Shown here piece by piece: positions 26,075 through 34,469 of a DNA stretch of 64,000 nucleotides. Location of the stretch: the NCBI RefSeq assembly GCF_945906775.1, contig NZ_CAMDRE010000002.1, positions 1,674,001 through 1,738,000 of the forward strand. Direction: 5' to 3'. The translations under genes and the position numbers were made by a program. The notes beneath the pieces were generated by a model. That model was not told the origin of the DNA. It ran no database searches and saw only the letters and a list, made by a program, of their open reading frames with translations. The stretch is from Citrobacter sp. Marseille-Q6884 (GTDB taxonomy: Bacteria > Pseudomonadota > Gammaproteobacteria > Enterobacterales > Enterobacteriaceae). Within the stretch, counting starts at the first letter, position 1; every line of letters begins with the position of its first letter.

Positions 26075-26350
26075 TCAGGATTTGAACGTCGCAATCGGCT
26101 CTGGCGTGATCCCGAATTCGACCTTCAACTGCTGCTTACTCTTCATTACCATCTCACCACGCGTGTCGATAGTCATGTGCTGCGCATCAACATTGTTGCG
26201 TGCCTGCCACAACATCACCAGTTGTAAACTGTTCTCTTTTTGTTCTGCTGTCAGCGCAACACCATCCGGCCATTTCCCCAGCTCAACGGCAGTGGATAAA
26301 CGCTGATAAACTTCCGGCGTCATGCTGTCGATCATCTCATCAAGATTCAT
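26075..26350 (-). CDS. yeaC: DUF1315 family protein YeaC
   Basis: Small cytoplasmic protein of 91 residues starting MNLDEMIDSMTPEVYQRL, with the conserved GKWPDGVALTAEQKENSLQL block. Function unknown. It lies 41 bp downstream of msrB on the same strand, as in E. coli. Confidence 0.9.
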   Translation of the reverse strand: MNLDEMIDSMTPEVYQRLSTAVELGKWPDGVALTAEQKENSLQLVMLWQARNNVDAQHMTIDTRGEMVMKSKQQLKVEFGITPEPIATFKS

Positions 26351-26391
26351 GTTAAACCCGCTCCCGTAGAATAATTTGCTGAATCGTTTCC

Positions 26392-26805
26392 TCAGCCTTT
26401 AATTTGCTCACCACTTTCGCCATCAGTAAAGTTTAATGATGCCGAGTTAACACAGTAACGTTCGCCGGTAGGTTTTGGACCATCCGGGAAGACATGTCCG
26501 AGGTGTGCATCACAGTTGCCGCAGCGGATTTCAATACGTTGCATTCCGTGCGATGTATCTTTGATGTAACGGATAGCCTCTTCGTTAACAGGCTCGTAAA
26601 AACTGGGCCAGCCGCAGCCGGAATCGTATTTTGTATCTGAACGAAACAGCGGTTTGTCACAGATCAGGCAGTGGTAGACACCATCACGCTTGTTATGCAG
26701 CAAACGCCCGGTAAATGGCGGTTCTGTCCCATGATTTTGCGTCACGTAGAACTGCATTTCGGACAAATTTTTTTTCAGTTCTTCTGGAGAAGGTTGATTA
26801 GCCAT
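26392..26805 (-). CDS. msrB: Peptide-methionine (R)-S-oxide reductase
   Basis: Repairs methionine-R-sulfoxide in proteins. 137 residues from the ATG giving MANQPSPEELKKNLSEMQFY; ten extra upstream codons are not family-like. Two CxxC zinc knuckles are visible (CLICDKPL and CGNCDAHLGHVF), and the catalytic cysteine lies in GERYCVNSASLNF. It is divergent from gapA, as in E. coli. Confidence 0.96.
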   Translation of the reverse strand: MANQPSPEELKKNLSEMQFYVTQNHGTEPPFTGRLLHNKRDGVYHCLICDKPLFRSDTKYDSGCGWPSFYEPVNEEAIRYIKDTSHGMQRIEIRCGNCDAHLGHVFPDGPKPTGERYCVNSASLNFTDGESGEQIKG

Positions 26806-26923
26806 TTGCTCACATCTCACTTTATCTATACTCACAATGCGAGACAGATTCTAACAAAACATTAACACCGGAGTGCGAACTTTTGTTCTAAACTTGATCC
26901 TTGCGAAATGGCAGCCTGTAATT

Positions 26924-26939
26924 CGTGATCAGAATCACG
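26924..26939. promoter_or_regulatory. CRP-like palindrome upstream of gapA
   Basis: CGTGATCAGAATCACG matches TGTGA-N6-TCACA in 8 of 10 positions. It lies in the msrB-gapA divergent region, about 210 bp before gapA. gapA of E. coli is known to be CRP-responsive; assignment to either divergent gene is inference. Confidence 0.45.
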
Positions 26940-27075
26940 TTTTTATCTTGATTGCCCTTTAAAATTCGGGCCGCCGACCCCATGTGGTTTCAAGCCCAAA
27001 GGAAGAGTGAGGCGAGTCAGTTGCGCAAAGCTTAGGCAGCAGATTGATTTGTCGCAATGATTGACACGATTCCGC

Positions 27076-27103
27076 TTGACGCTGCGTAAGGTTTTTGTAA
27101 TTT
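27076..27103 (+). promoter_or_regulatory. Sigma70 promoter proximal to gapA
   Basis: TTGACG (-35) and TAATTT (-10) with a 16-bp spacer end 43 bp before the gapA ATG. This agrees with the recalled strong constitutive proximal gapA promoter of E. coli. It was picked by eye. Confidence 0.55.
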
Positions 27104-27146
27104 TACAGGCAACCTTTTATTCACTAACAAATAGCTGGTGGAATAT

Positions 27147-28142
27147 ATGACTATCAAAGTAGGTATCAACGGTTTTGGCCGTATCGGTCGCATTGTTTTC
27201 CGTGCTGCTCAAGAACGTTCTGACATCGAGATCGTTGCAATCAACGACCTGTTAGACGCAGACTACATGGCTTACATGCTGAAATATGACTCCACTCACG
27301 GCCGTTTCAACGGTACCGTTGAAGTGAAAGACGGTCATCTGATCGTAAACGGTAAAAAAATCCGTGTTACCGCTGAACGTGATCCGGCTAACCTGAAATG
27401 GGACGAAGTTGGTGTTGACGTAGTAGCTGAAGCTACTGGCCTGTTCCTGACAGACGAAACCGCTCGTAAGCACATCACTGCTGGCGCGAAAAAAGTGGTT
27501 CTGACTGGTCCGTCCAAAGATAACACTCCGATGTTTGTTAAAGGCGCTAACTTTGACAAATACGAAGGTCAGGACATCGTTTCTAACGCTTCCTGCACCA
27601 CTAACTGCCTGGCTCCGCTGGCTAAAGTTATCAACGACAACTTCGGCATCATCGAAGGTCTGATGACTACTGTTCACGCGACCACCGCTACTCAGAAAAC
27701 CGTTGATGGCCCGTCTCACAAAGACTGGCGCGGCGGCCGCGGCGCATCTCAGAACATCATCCCGTCCTCTACCGGTGCTGCTAAAGCTGTAGGTAAAGTA
27801 CTGCCAGAACTGAATGGCAAACTGACTGGTATGGCGTTCCGCGTTCCTACTCCGAACGTATCCGTTGTTGACCTGACCGTTCGTCTGGAAAAAGCTGCTT
27901 CTTACGAAGAAATTAAGAAAGCAATCAAAGCTGCTTCCGAAGGCCCGATGAAAGGCGTTCTGGGTTACACCGAAGATGATGTTGTATCTACCGATTTCAA
28001 CGGTGAAGTTTGCACTTCCGTGTTCGATGCTAAAGCTGGTATCGCACTGAATGACAACTTCGTGAAACTGGTATCCTGGTACGACAACGAAACCGGCTAC
28101 TCCAACAAAGTTCTGGATCTGATTGCTCACATCTCCAAATAA
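27147..28142 (+). CDS. gapA: Glyceraldehyde-3-phosphate dehydrogenase A
   Basis: Glycolytic NAD-dependent GAPDH, 331 residues starting MTIKVGINGFGRIGRIVFRA (Rossmann motif GxGxxG). The active-site cysteine is in SNASCTTNCLAPLAKV and the catalytic histidine in TTVHATTATQ. Codon use is extremely biased toward highly expressed codons, so the antisense frame also stays open over most of the gene. The start is the GTATATTC-type family ATG; an in-frame ATG three codons upstream is less likely. Followed by a strong terminator. Confidence 0.99.
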   Translation: MTIKVGINGFGRIGRIVFRAAQERSDIEIVAINDLLDADYMAYMLKYDSTHGRFNGTVEVKDGHLIVNGKKIRVTAERDPANLKWDEVGVDVVAEATGLFLTDETARKHITAGAKKVVLTGPSKDNTPMFVKGANFDKYEGQDIVSNASCTTNCLAPLAKVINDNFGIIEGLMTTVHATTATQKTVDGPSHKDWRGGRGASQNIIPSSTGAAKAVGKVLPELNGKLTGMAFRVPTPNVSVVDLTVRLEKAASYEEIKKAIKAASEGPMKGVLGYTEDDVVSTDFNGEVCTSVFDAKAGIALNDNFVKLVSWYDNETGYSNKVLDLIAHISK

Positions 28143-28166
28143 GTTGAGATGAGACAGTAATCTGTA

Positions 28167-28194
28167 AGAGCGACTTCGGTCGCTCTTTTTTTTG
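28167..28194 (+). terminator. Rho-independent terminator after gapA
   Basis: AGAGCGAC-TTCG-GTCGCTCT: an extra-stable TTCG tetraloop hairpin followed by eight T. Confidence 0.95.
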
Positions 28195-28210
28195 TTTGAA
28201 GATAGGCCCG

Positions 28211-28279
28211 TCATACTTCAAGTTACAGATGCGTTGGCTGCATTCACTTGCCGCCTTTCTGCAGCTTGAATGATTTAGG
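28211..28279. repeat. Dispersed imperfect palindrome between gapA and yeaD
   Basis: TCATACTTCAAGTTACAG near 28211 is mirrored imperfectly by CTGCAGCTTGAATGATTTAG ending at 28279, with a GCGTTGGCTGCATTCACTTG core. This resembles a well-known class of enterobacterial intergenic repeat carrying the phrase CATACTTCAAGTTGCAG, here in a shortened copy. Family assignment is from memory. Confidence 0.55.
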
Positions 28280-28296
28280 GTAACGAGGATTGCGTA

Positions 28297-29181
28297 ATGA
28301 TTAATAAAATTTTTGCACTTCCGGTAATCGAACAACTTACCCCTGTGCTTTCCCGTCGTCAGCTTGATGAACTTGAGATCATCGTAGTCGACCACCCACA
28401 GGTTAAAGCATCTTTCGCATTGCAGGGGGCGCATCTCCTTTCCTGGAAACCAAAAGGCGAAGAAGACGTACTGTGGTTAAGCGGCAACACGCCATTTAAG
28501 ACGGGCGTTGCATTGCGTGGTGGCGTACCTATTTGCTGGCCGTGGTTTGGCCCGGCTGCCACTCAGGGTCTGCCTTCTCATGGATTCGCCCGCAACCTGC
28601 CGTGGACGCTCAAAGCTCACAATGAAGATGACAACGGCGCTGTGCTGACTTTTGAACTGCAAAGCAATGCTGAAACGCGTCAGCTATGGCCGCACGACTT
28701 CACTCTGCTCGCTCGCTTTAAAGTCGGCGCAACGTGTGAGATCGAACTGGAAGCGCACGGTGAGTTTGAAACCACTTCTGCACTGCATACCTATTTTAAC
28801 GTGGGTGATATCGCGGCAGTGAAAGTCAGTGGTCTTGGCGATCGTTTTATCGACAAAGTGAACGACGCTAAAGAAGATGTACTGGCAGACGGCATCCAGA
28901 CATTCCCGGATCGTACTGACCGCGTTTATCTGAACCCGGAAGCGTGCAGCGTTATCCATGATGATTCCCTGAACCGCACTATCGATGTCGTGCACCACCA
29001 CCATCTGAACGTGGTTGGCTGGAACCCGGGTCCCGCGCTCTCTGTCAGCATGGGCGATATGCCGGATGACGGTTACAAAACGTTTGTCTGCGTTGAAACC
29101 GCGTACGCCACCGCACCGCAGAAAACGACCGAAGAGAAACCTTCTCGTCTGGCACAAACCCTTCGTGTTGCCAAACGTTAA
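28297..29181 (+). CDS. yeaD: D-hexose-6-phosphate mutarotase (aldose 1-epimerase family) YeaD
   Basis: Interconverts alpha and beta anomers of hexose 6-phosphates. 294 residues starting MINKIFALPVIEQL. The galactose-mutarotase-like fold shows LRGGVPICWPWFGPA (with conserved arginine and tryptophans), SHGFARNLPW (catalytic histidine region), ALHTYFNVGD and CVETAYA (catalytic glutamate near residue 265). It follows gapA, as in E. coli. The ribosome site ACGAGG lies about 8 bp before the ATG. Confidence 0.95.
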   Translation: MINKIFALPVIEQLTPVLSRRQLDELEIIVVDHPQVKASFALQGAHLLSWKPKGEEDVLWLSGNTPFKTGVALRGGVPICWPWFGPAATQGLPSHGFARNLPWTLKAHNEDDNGAVLTFELQSNAETRQLWPHDFTLLARFKVGATCEIELEAHGEFETTSALHTYFNVGDIAAVKVSGLGDRFIDKVNDAKEDVLADGIQTFPDRTDRVYLNPEACSVIHDDSLNRTIDVVHHHHLNVVGWNPGPALSVSMGDMPDDGYKTFVCVETAYATAPQKTTEEKPSRLAQTLRVAKR

Positions 29182-29188
29182 GCATGAA

Positions 29189-29221
29189 GCCGGATAAGAT
29201 GCGTGAGCATCGCCATCCGGT
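29189..29221. repeat. REP palindrome after yeaD
   Basis: GCCGGATAAGATGCG / CGCCATCCGGT imperfect palindrome of the REP type, directly after the yeaD stop. It is the first of a pair. Confidence 0.75.
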
Positions 29222-29227
29222 AAAAAA

Positions 29228-29258
29228 GGCCTGATAGCGGTTAACGCCTTATCAGGCC
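29228..29258. repeat. Second palindrome between yeaD and yeaE (likely bidirectional terminator)
   Basis: GGCCTGATAGCG / CGCCTTATCAGGCC palindrome preceded by an A-run, located between convergent yeaD and yeaE. Same family as the element at 13047. On the minus strand the stem is followed by TTTTTT, so it may terminate yeaE transcripts. Confidence 0.7.
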
Positions 29259-29286
29259 AATGAATGTCACCGTGATTCTGGTATCT

Positions 29287-30141
29287 TTATGCCATATCCA
29301 GCGCTTTTTTCCCCTTCGGAGGCGGATAAGCGTTATCCAGTGCCATGAGTTCACTGGCGGAAAGTGTAATATTCAACGCCGCTGCATTCTGCTCCACATG
29401 CGCCACGTTTGCTGCTTTCGGAATCGCTATCACACCAGGGTGACGAATCACCCAGGCCAGCAATATTTGCGCGGCACTGGCATTGTGCGCATGCGCAATA
29501 TCGTTCACCACTGTATTGCTGAGTAAATCACGACGTAATCGCCCTGCCTGAGCCAGAGGACTGTAAGCCATGAGCGGCATCTTCTGTTGTTGGCACCAGG
29601 GCAGTAAATCATATTCAATCCCGCGTGACGCCAAATGATACAGCACCTGGTTAGTTGCACAGTGCTGCCCGCCTGCAACCTGCCATAGCGTCTGCATATC
29701 ATTACAGTCGAGATTAGAGACACCCCAGCGACGAATTTTCCCCTGGTCTATCAGCGTTTCCATTGCCTCAATGGTTTCTTCAAAGGAGTAGTCGCCCATC
29801 CAGTGCAATAAATAGAGATCCAGATAGTCCGTTTTTAGCCGACGCAGACTCCCTTCGCAGGCCGCAATCGCTTTTTGTCCCCCGGCATTCCATGGATACA
29901 CTTTTGACACCAAAAACGCCTCATCGCGCCGACCGTTCAGCGCCTCTCCCACGATCGTTTCTGCTGCACCATCAGCATACATTTCTGCGGTATCAATAAG
30001 CCGCAAGCCAAGATCCAACCCAGCCTGCAATGCGGCCACTTCATCCCGACGGCGGCTGGTATTCTCGCCCATGTACCACGTCCCCTGCCCTATGGCCGGG
30101 AGTCTTAGCTGCTGCGTAAAAATCACCTGCTTTTCAGTCAT
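29287..30141 (-). CDS. yeaE: Aldo-keto reductase (methylglyoxal reductase) YeaE
   Basis: NADPH-dependent aldo/keto reductase of 284 residues. The catalytic tetrad is visible: Asp in LIDTAEMYADGAAE (with the Tyr), Lys in FLVSKVYPWN, and His in YLLHWMGDYSFEE. Nucleotide-binding blocks follow (MAYSPLAQAG and IPKAANVAHVEQN). The E. coli protein reduces methylglyoxal. The plus-strand neighbour yeaD is convergent. Confidence 0.95.
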   Translation of the reverse strand: MTEKQVIFTQQLRLPAIGQGTWYMGENTSRRRDEVAALQAGLDLGLRLIDTAEMYADGAAETIVGEALNGRRDEAFLVSKVYPWNAGGQKAIAACEGSLRRLKTDYLDLYLLHWMGDYSFEETIEAMETLIDQGKIRRWGVSNLDCNDMQTLWQVAGGQHCATNQVLYHLASRGIEYDLLPWCQQQKMPLMAYSPLAQAGRLRRDLLSNTVVNDIAHAHNASAAQILLAWVIRHPGVIAIPKAANVAHVEQNAAALNITLSASELMALDNAYPPPKGKKALDMA

Positions 30142-30290
30142 CGTCCCCTCCTGTCTTTACGCACCACAATAGCGCATAGTCACGGGTACCGCCCTATGAC
30201 GGTGCACAAAATACCCCATCACTATTTGGGCAGTGTATTGAACTGGGGCAGTAACGGAGAGATTAAAGAACGAAACATATTGAAAATACA

Positions 30291-30325
30291 AAATAAAAGC
30301 CCGGAGAGCGTATATCCCCGGGCTT
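30291..30325 (-). terminator. Terminator of the 30.4-31.0 kb small-gene pair
   Basis: AAGCCCGG / CCGGGCTT stem. On the minus strand it is followed by TTTATTTTG. It sits 31 bp after the stop of the gene at 30357. Confidence 0.75.
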
Positions 30326-30356
30326 AAATAACCTATGGCTTATTATCAATGCAGGC

Positions 30357-30707
30357 TTATTTTAAACGCCCTAAATATTTGCCCTCTTGCATTGCTTCAA
30401 TTTTACCATTTTTATACATAATAACAGTAATTAAACCTGCGCTATACGTTTGTGCAGTTGCCGTATTCTCATCGTTTGATGCGGGTTTGCCATTAATATA
30501 GGCAATACCATCAGCACCACGTTTGAAATCGACACCCAGTTTTTTCACATGTACAGGTTTTGCATTGTTGGCATGAACGGGTGCGCTGGCTTCGCTGACC
30601 ATCGTTTTATGTTCATGTTCTAACTGCTGGCGGTAGGCCTCGCTAATGGCATAGGCTGGCGCGACAGATGACGCCACCAGTGCAGCGATAATGATATACT
30701 TTTTCAT
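30357..30707 (-). CDS. Small exported protein of unknown function
   Basis: Protein of 116 residues with a clear Sec signal peptide (MKKYIIIAALVASSVAPAYA). The mature part starts ISEAYRQQLEHEHKTM, has a lysine- and histidine-rich linker and a C-terminal segment LGVDFKRGADGIAYINGKPA followed by a short predicted beta region ending EGKYLGRLK. No cysteine, no lipobox, no membrane segment, so it is probably periplasmic. It lies 10 bp downstream of a lipoprotein gene on the same strand and shares a terminator, so the two form an operon. Not recognised. Confidence 0.8.
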   Translation of the reverse strand: MKKYIIIAALVASSVAPAYAISEAYRQQLEHEHKTMVSEASAPVHANNAKPVHVKKLGVDFKRGADGIAYINGKPASNDENTATAQTYSAGLITVIMYKNGKIEAMQEGKYLGRLK

Positions 30708-30717
30708 CGGCTAAACC

Positions 30718-30960
30718 TTAATCGTTGTTATGCTTTTTGTGATGGTGGGAGTTACCGTCATTCGTGCTGTAGAGGTTTTGCGCGTTCTCCATCGCCTGTT
30801 TTTCCGCGGCGGCGTTGATGGTTGCCTGGCGGTTTTGTTCCGCAATATAACAAGCGTCGCGGCTGATCCCCTTGTTTTGGCAGTCATTCATGCGGGAGGC
30901 TTCCGAGGAGCACCCGGCCAGGAGTCCGCCCATCACAGCTATCATAATTAACTTTTTCAT
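30718..30960 (-). CDS. Small lipoprotein of unknown function
   Basis: Protein of 80 residues with a lipoprotein signal peptide, MKKLIMIAVMGGLLAGC, lipid-modified Cys17, followed by SSEAS. The mature part has two further cysteines (CQNKGISRDAC) that could form a disulfide, an alanine/glutamine-rich helix and a histidine/lysine-rich tail (HHHKKHNND) that could bind metal. First gene of a two-gene minus-strand unit. The overall plan resembles the lipoprotein at 62953. Not recognised. Confidence 0.8.
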   Translation of the reverse strand: MKKLIMIAVMGGLLAGCSSEASRMNDCQNKGISRDACYIAEQNRQATINAAAEKQAMENAQNLYSTNDGNSHHHKKHNND

Positions 30961-31171
30961 TGAATATCCGATGCGAATAATTTTCTTCGCTGTATTTTAA
31001 GAGTTGAGTAATATCTGCAATTCAATATTTAATGTCAATTCCATTTTTCAGACTATTACCTAAAAAAGCAAAATAAAAAATAAATATATTAAGCAGGTTT
31101 CGAATAAAAGATAACTTTCACCGTTAAATAAAATGACGAAATACGTTATCAAAACCAGGCGGCTGCGGTAA

Positions 31172-31199
31172 AAAATAAAAAGCCCGCATTCTGCGGGCC
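31172..31199 (-). terminator. Terminator after mipA
   Basis: GCCCGC-ATTCT-GCGGGC stem. On the minus strand it is followed by a T-rich TTTTTATTTTTT run. Confidence 0.85.
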
Positions 31200-31231
31200 T
31201 GAAATTATTATCTGTTTCTCGCTTAGCGAAA

Positions 31232-31978
31232 TCAGAATTTATAGGTAACACCGGTTGAGATAAGCCCCGTCCAGGATTTATCTACCATTGGGCTGTCCGT
31301 CACTTCATCAGACAGGCGGGTATAACGTGCAGTCCCGTACACACTCCAGTTGCCTAAGAAGTTATAGTTAGCGCTCAGTTCAAGGTACGGGTTCCAGCTG
31401 CTTTCAGGATCATAGCTGCGTAAACCGCTGCGGGAAGATTCGTGGTGCGAAACACCGTAGTAGTATTCGTTCTGGTTTTCACTGTTCCACTCAACGCCAA
31501 TCCCCGGCGTCAGTGTCAGACCACCATTGGTATAACGATACAACCATGCCAGATCCCATACGATACCATTGCTGTTATCCAGCGTGTCTCCCGCCAGGCT
31601 GGTACGCAAGAAACCGTATTCGGTATTGTGAACGTAAGAAAGCCCCGCCATCATGGTGCTCTTACGTTTATCAAGGTTGCGCAAGCGACTATCGTCGCTG
31701 TCACCTGGCTTGAAGTACATCGGTGACCAGTACGCCATCACTGACAATTTATCTGTGTTGTCATTCCACAGGTAGTAGCCGCCGCCCAGACCACGGAACC
31801 AGAAGTTCTCACTTTCATAGGTCACGACCGGAACAGGGTAAACGTCAGTATCGTAATCTTTGTAAGGGTGTTCTACCACGCCAACGCCAGCCCCCAGCGT
31901 CAGGTTGCTCTCTGCTTGCGCTACGCTAGCGGATGTGGCGATAAGCACACCAAGTGCCAGAAGTTTGAGTTTGGTCAC
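31232..31978 (-). CDS. mipA: MltA-interacting outer-membrane protein MipA
   Basis: Outer-membrane scaffold (OmpV/MipA family) that links lytic transglycosylase MltA to PBP1B. The GTG at 31978 gives 248 residues, the E. coli length, starting MTKLKLLALGVLIATSASVA (signal peptide) with AAGGA about 10 bp upstream. An ATG seven codons further upstream lacks a ribosome site. The mature protein is beta-rich, with GGGYYLWND and repeated aromatic strands, and ends in the OMP-like ...ISTGVTYKF terminal phenylalanine. Confidence 0.94.
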   Translation of the reverse strand: MTKLKLLALGVLIATSASVAQAESNLTLGAGVGVVEHPYKDYDTDVYPVPVVTYESENFWFRGLGGGYYLWNDNTDKLSVMAYWSPMYFKPGDSDDSRLRNLDKRKSTMMAGLSYVHNTEYGFLRTSLAGDTLDNSNGIVWDLAWLYRYTNGGLTLTPGIGVEWNSENQNEYYYGVSHHESSRSGLRSYDPESSWNPYLELSANYNFLGNWSVYGTARYTRLSDEVTDSPMVDKSWTGLISTGVTYKF

Positions 31979-32411
31979 AATCCATAATTCCTTATTCAAA
32001 TGTTTAGCGGTTAAAGTGTAACCGCCCTTGCGCTTCAGCCCAACTATTTTACGTATTCATCTCGTAATGTAACCCCCTAATTTCTCAGCGAGTGATGACA
32101 TTTTGCTTGCAGCCCGGTGAACACCGCATGAATTCAGCCTATTTTCTTTACATAAGATGTTCTTTTTTTGCGGATGAGTTATTGATATGCCATTGAAATT
32201 CATTTGCGCATGCAGGCAAGTTTTGCAAATGCCATCTACGCTTAATTTTAGAAGGTGTATCACCGAATACGTTGATCTCCTGACCATCAAAGTGGCATGA
32301 GAGTTGCTTATTTTTCCAGCAGCGACGTCGTTCAGTTTACCTCTTCAGGGGCCTCTACTATTCATATGAACGGCTCTTAACATGTGCTAAAAAACGAAAG
32401 GACGGCATACC
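31979..32411. other. mipA-yeaG divergent intergenic region
   Basis: 433 bp without a convincing gene. It holds the sigma54 promoter of yeaGH at 32293-32307 and, presumably, the mipA promoter. A 77-codon minus-strand frame at 32057-32290 has no ribosome site or family resemblance. Confidence 0.6.
32293..32307 (+). promoter_or_regulatory. sigma54 (RpoN) promoter of yeaGH
   Basis: TGGCATGAGAGTTGC matches the -24/-12 consensus (GG and GC correctly spaced, TTGC intact) 104 bp before the yeaG ATG. E. coli yeaGH is reported to be NtrC- and sigma54-dependent under nitrogen starvation, consistent with this site. Confidence 0.85.
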
Positions 32412-34346
32412 ATGAATATATTCGATCACTATCGCCAGCGTTATGAAGCTGCCAAGGACGAAGAGTTCACGCTGCAGGAGTTTCTTACCACTTGTCGGCA
32501 AGATCGCAGCGCCTATGCCAACGCGGCAGAGCGGCTATTAATGGCTATTGGTGAGCCTGTCATGGTCGATACGGCCCATGAACCCCGACTTTCTCGACTC
32601 TTTTCTAACCGGGTCATTGCTCGATATCCCGCGTTTGAAGAGTTTTACGGCATGGAAGACGCGATTGAACAGATTGTCTCTTATCTGAAACACGCGGCTC
32701 AGGGGCTGGAAGAGAAGAAACAGATTTTGTATCTGTTGGGGCCTGTAGGGGGCGGTAAATCGTCGCTTGCTGAGCGACTGAAGTCCTTAATGCAGCGCGT
32801 ACCTATCTATGTTTTGAGCGCCAACGGTGAGCGTAGTCCGGTTAACGACCATCCGTTATGCCTGTTTAATCCGCAGGAAGACGCCCAGATTCTGGAAAAA
32901 GAGTACGGCATCCCGCGTCGCTATCTCGGTACGATCATGTCGCCGTGGGCCGCGAAACGTCTGCATGATTTCGGTGGGGATATTACTAAATTCCGTGTCG
33001 TCAAAGTCTGGCCGTCCATTCTGGAGCAAATCGCTATCGCCAAAACGGAACCGGGTGATGAAAATAACCAGGATATCTCCGCGCTGGTCGGGAAAGTGGA
33101 TATTCGTAAACTCGAACACCACGCCCAAAACGATCCTGATGCCTACGGCTACTCGGGCGCACTGTGCCGCTCGAACCAGGGGATCATGGAATTCGTCGAA
33201 ATGTTTAAAGCACCGATTAAAGTGCTTCATCCTCTGCTGACCGCAACTCAGGAAGGAAACTACAACGGGACAGAAGGGATTTCCGCCCTGCCATTTAACG
33301 GCATTATTCTCGCCCACTCTAACGAATCCGAATGGGTGACGTTCCGCAACAACAAAAATAACGAGGCTTTCCTTGACCGTGTTTACATCGTTAAGGTGCC
33401 GTACTGCTTACGCATTTCCGAAGAGATCAAGATCTACGAGAAATTGCTGAATCACAGTGAATTGACCCATGCGCCGTGTGCGCCAGGAACCCTGGAAACC
33501 CTGTCACGCTTTACGATTCTGTCACGTTTGAAAGAGCCAGAGAACTCCAGCATTTACTCGAAAATGCGCGTTTACGATGGCGAAAGTCTGAAAGATACCG
33601 ATCCAAAAGCGAAATCCTATCAGGAGTATCGGGATTATGCCGGGGTCGATGAGGGTATGAACGGTCTGTCTACGCGTTTTGCGTTTAAGATCCTTTCGCG
33701 TGTGTTTAACTTCGACCACGCTGAAGTGGCGGCCAACCCGGTACACCTGTTCTATGTCCTTGAACAGCAAATTGAGCGTGAACAGTTCCCGCAGGAGCAG
33801 GCAGAACGTTATCTGGAATTCCTGAAAGGCTATCTGATCCCGAAATACGCCGAATTCATTGGCAAAGAGATCCAGACGGCTTACCTGGAATCCTATTCCG
33901 AATACGGGCAGAACATTTTTGACCGTTATGTTACGTATGCGGACTTCTGGATTCAGGATCAGGAATACCGCGATCCGGATACCGGTCAGCTGTTTGATCG
34001 CGAATCCTTGAACTCGGAACTGGAGAAAATTGAGAAACCGGCGGGCATCAGCAACCCGAAAGATTTCCGTAACGAGATCGTCAACTTTGTTCTGCGCGCG
34101 AGGGCAAATAACAGCGGTCGCAATCCTAACTGGACCAGTTACGAAAAACTGCGCACGGTTATTGAGAAGAAAATGTTCTCAAATACCGAAGAGCTGTTGC
34201 CGGTTATTTCGTTTAACGCGAAAACCTCTACAGACGAGCAGAAAAAGCACGACGATTTTGTCGATCGGATGATGGAGAAAGGCTATACGCGTAAGCAGGT
34301 GCGTTTACTGTGCGAATGGTATTTGCGCGTACGTAAATCATCGTGA
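32412..34346 (+). CDS. yeaG: PrkA-family serine protein kinase YeaG
   Basis: Cytoplasmic serine kinase of the PrkA family, 644 residues. An AAA-type domain comes first, with Walker A LGPVGGGKSSLAERL near residue 110-125 and a Walker-B-like HPLLTATQEGNYNG and ILAHSNESEW region. A C-terminal PrkA kinase domain follows. E. coli YeaG acts with YeaH in nitrogen-starvation adaptation and heterogeneity. GAAAGGA precedes the ATG. yeaH follows after a 123-bp gap holding a REP pair. Confidence 0.96.
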   Translation: MNIFDHYRQRYEAAKDEEFTLQEFLTTCRQDRSAYANAAERLLMAIGEPVMVDTAHEPRLSRLFSNRVIARYPAFEEFYGMEDAIEQIVSYLKHAAQGLEEKKQILYLLGPVGGGKSSLAERLKSLMQRVPIYVLSANGERSPVNDHPLCLFNPQEDAQILEKEYGIPRRYLGTIMSPWAAKRLHDFGGDITKFRVVKVWPSILEQIAIAKTEPGDENNQDISALVGKVDIRKLEHHAQNDPDAYGYSGALCRSNQGIMEFVEMFKAPIKVLHPLLTATQEGNYNGTEGISALPFNGIILAHSNESEWVTFRNNKNNEAFLDRVYIVKVPYCLRISEEIKIYEKLLNHSELTHAPCAPGTLETLSRFTILSRLKEPENSSIYSKMRVYDGESLKDTDPKAKSYQEYRDYAGVDEGMNGLSTRFAFKILSRVFNFDHAEVAANPVHLFYVLEQQIEREQFPQEQAERYLEFLKGYLIPKYAEFIGKEIQTAYLESYSEYGQNIFDRYVTYADFWIQDQEYRDPDTGQLFDRESLNSELEKIEKPAGISNPKDFRNEIVNFVLRARANNSGRNPNWTSYEKLRTVIEKKMFSNTEELLPVISFNAKTSTDEQKKHDDFVDRMMEKGYTRKQVRLLCEWYLRVRKSS

Positions 34347-34352
34347 TGCAAA

Positions 34353-34428
34353 TGCCCGGTAACGTGAATGCTTACCGGGCCTACAAGAACATACAGCGTA
34401 GGCCGGATACGCGAAAGCGCTATCCGGT
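34353..34428. repeat. Pair of REP palindromes (BIME-like) between yeaG and yeaH
   Basis: Two palindromes in a row: TGCCCGGTAA / TTACCGGGC at 34353-34380 and TAGGCCGGATA / TATCCGG at 34399-34428, separated by TACAAGAACATACAGCG. Such paired REPs stabilise upstream mRNA, so yeaG and yeaH levels may differ within one transcript. Confidence 0.8.
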
Positions 34429-34469
34429 ACTCTGCACAATGTGAAGAGTTGGCAGCACGGGAGGGGCTT

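Noticed and set aside
27252..28214. Antisense open frame of about 320 codons opposite gapA
   Set aside because: It mirrors gapA codon for codon, has no ribosome site or family resemblance, and is explained by the extreme codon bias of gapA.
32057..32290. Minus-strand frame of 77 codons between mipA and yeaG
   Set aside because: No ribosome site, atypical composition, and it overlaps the yeaGH promoter region; more likely non-coding.
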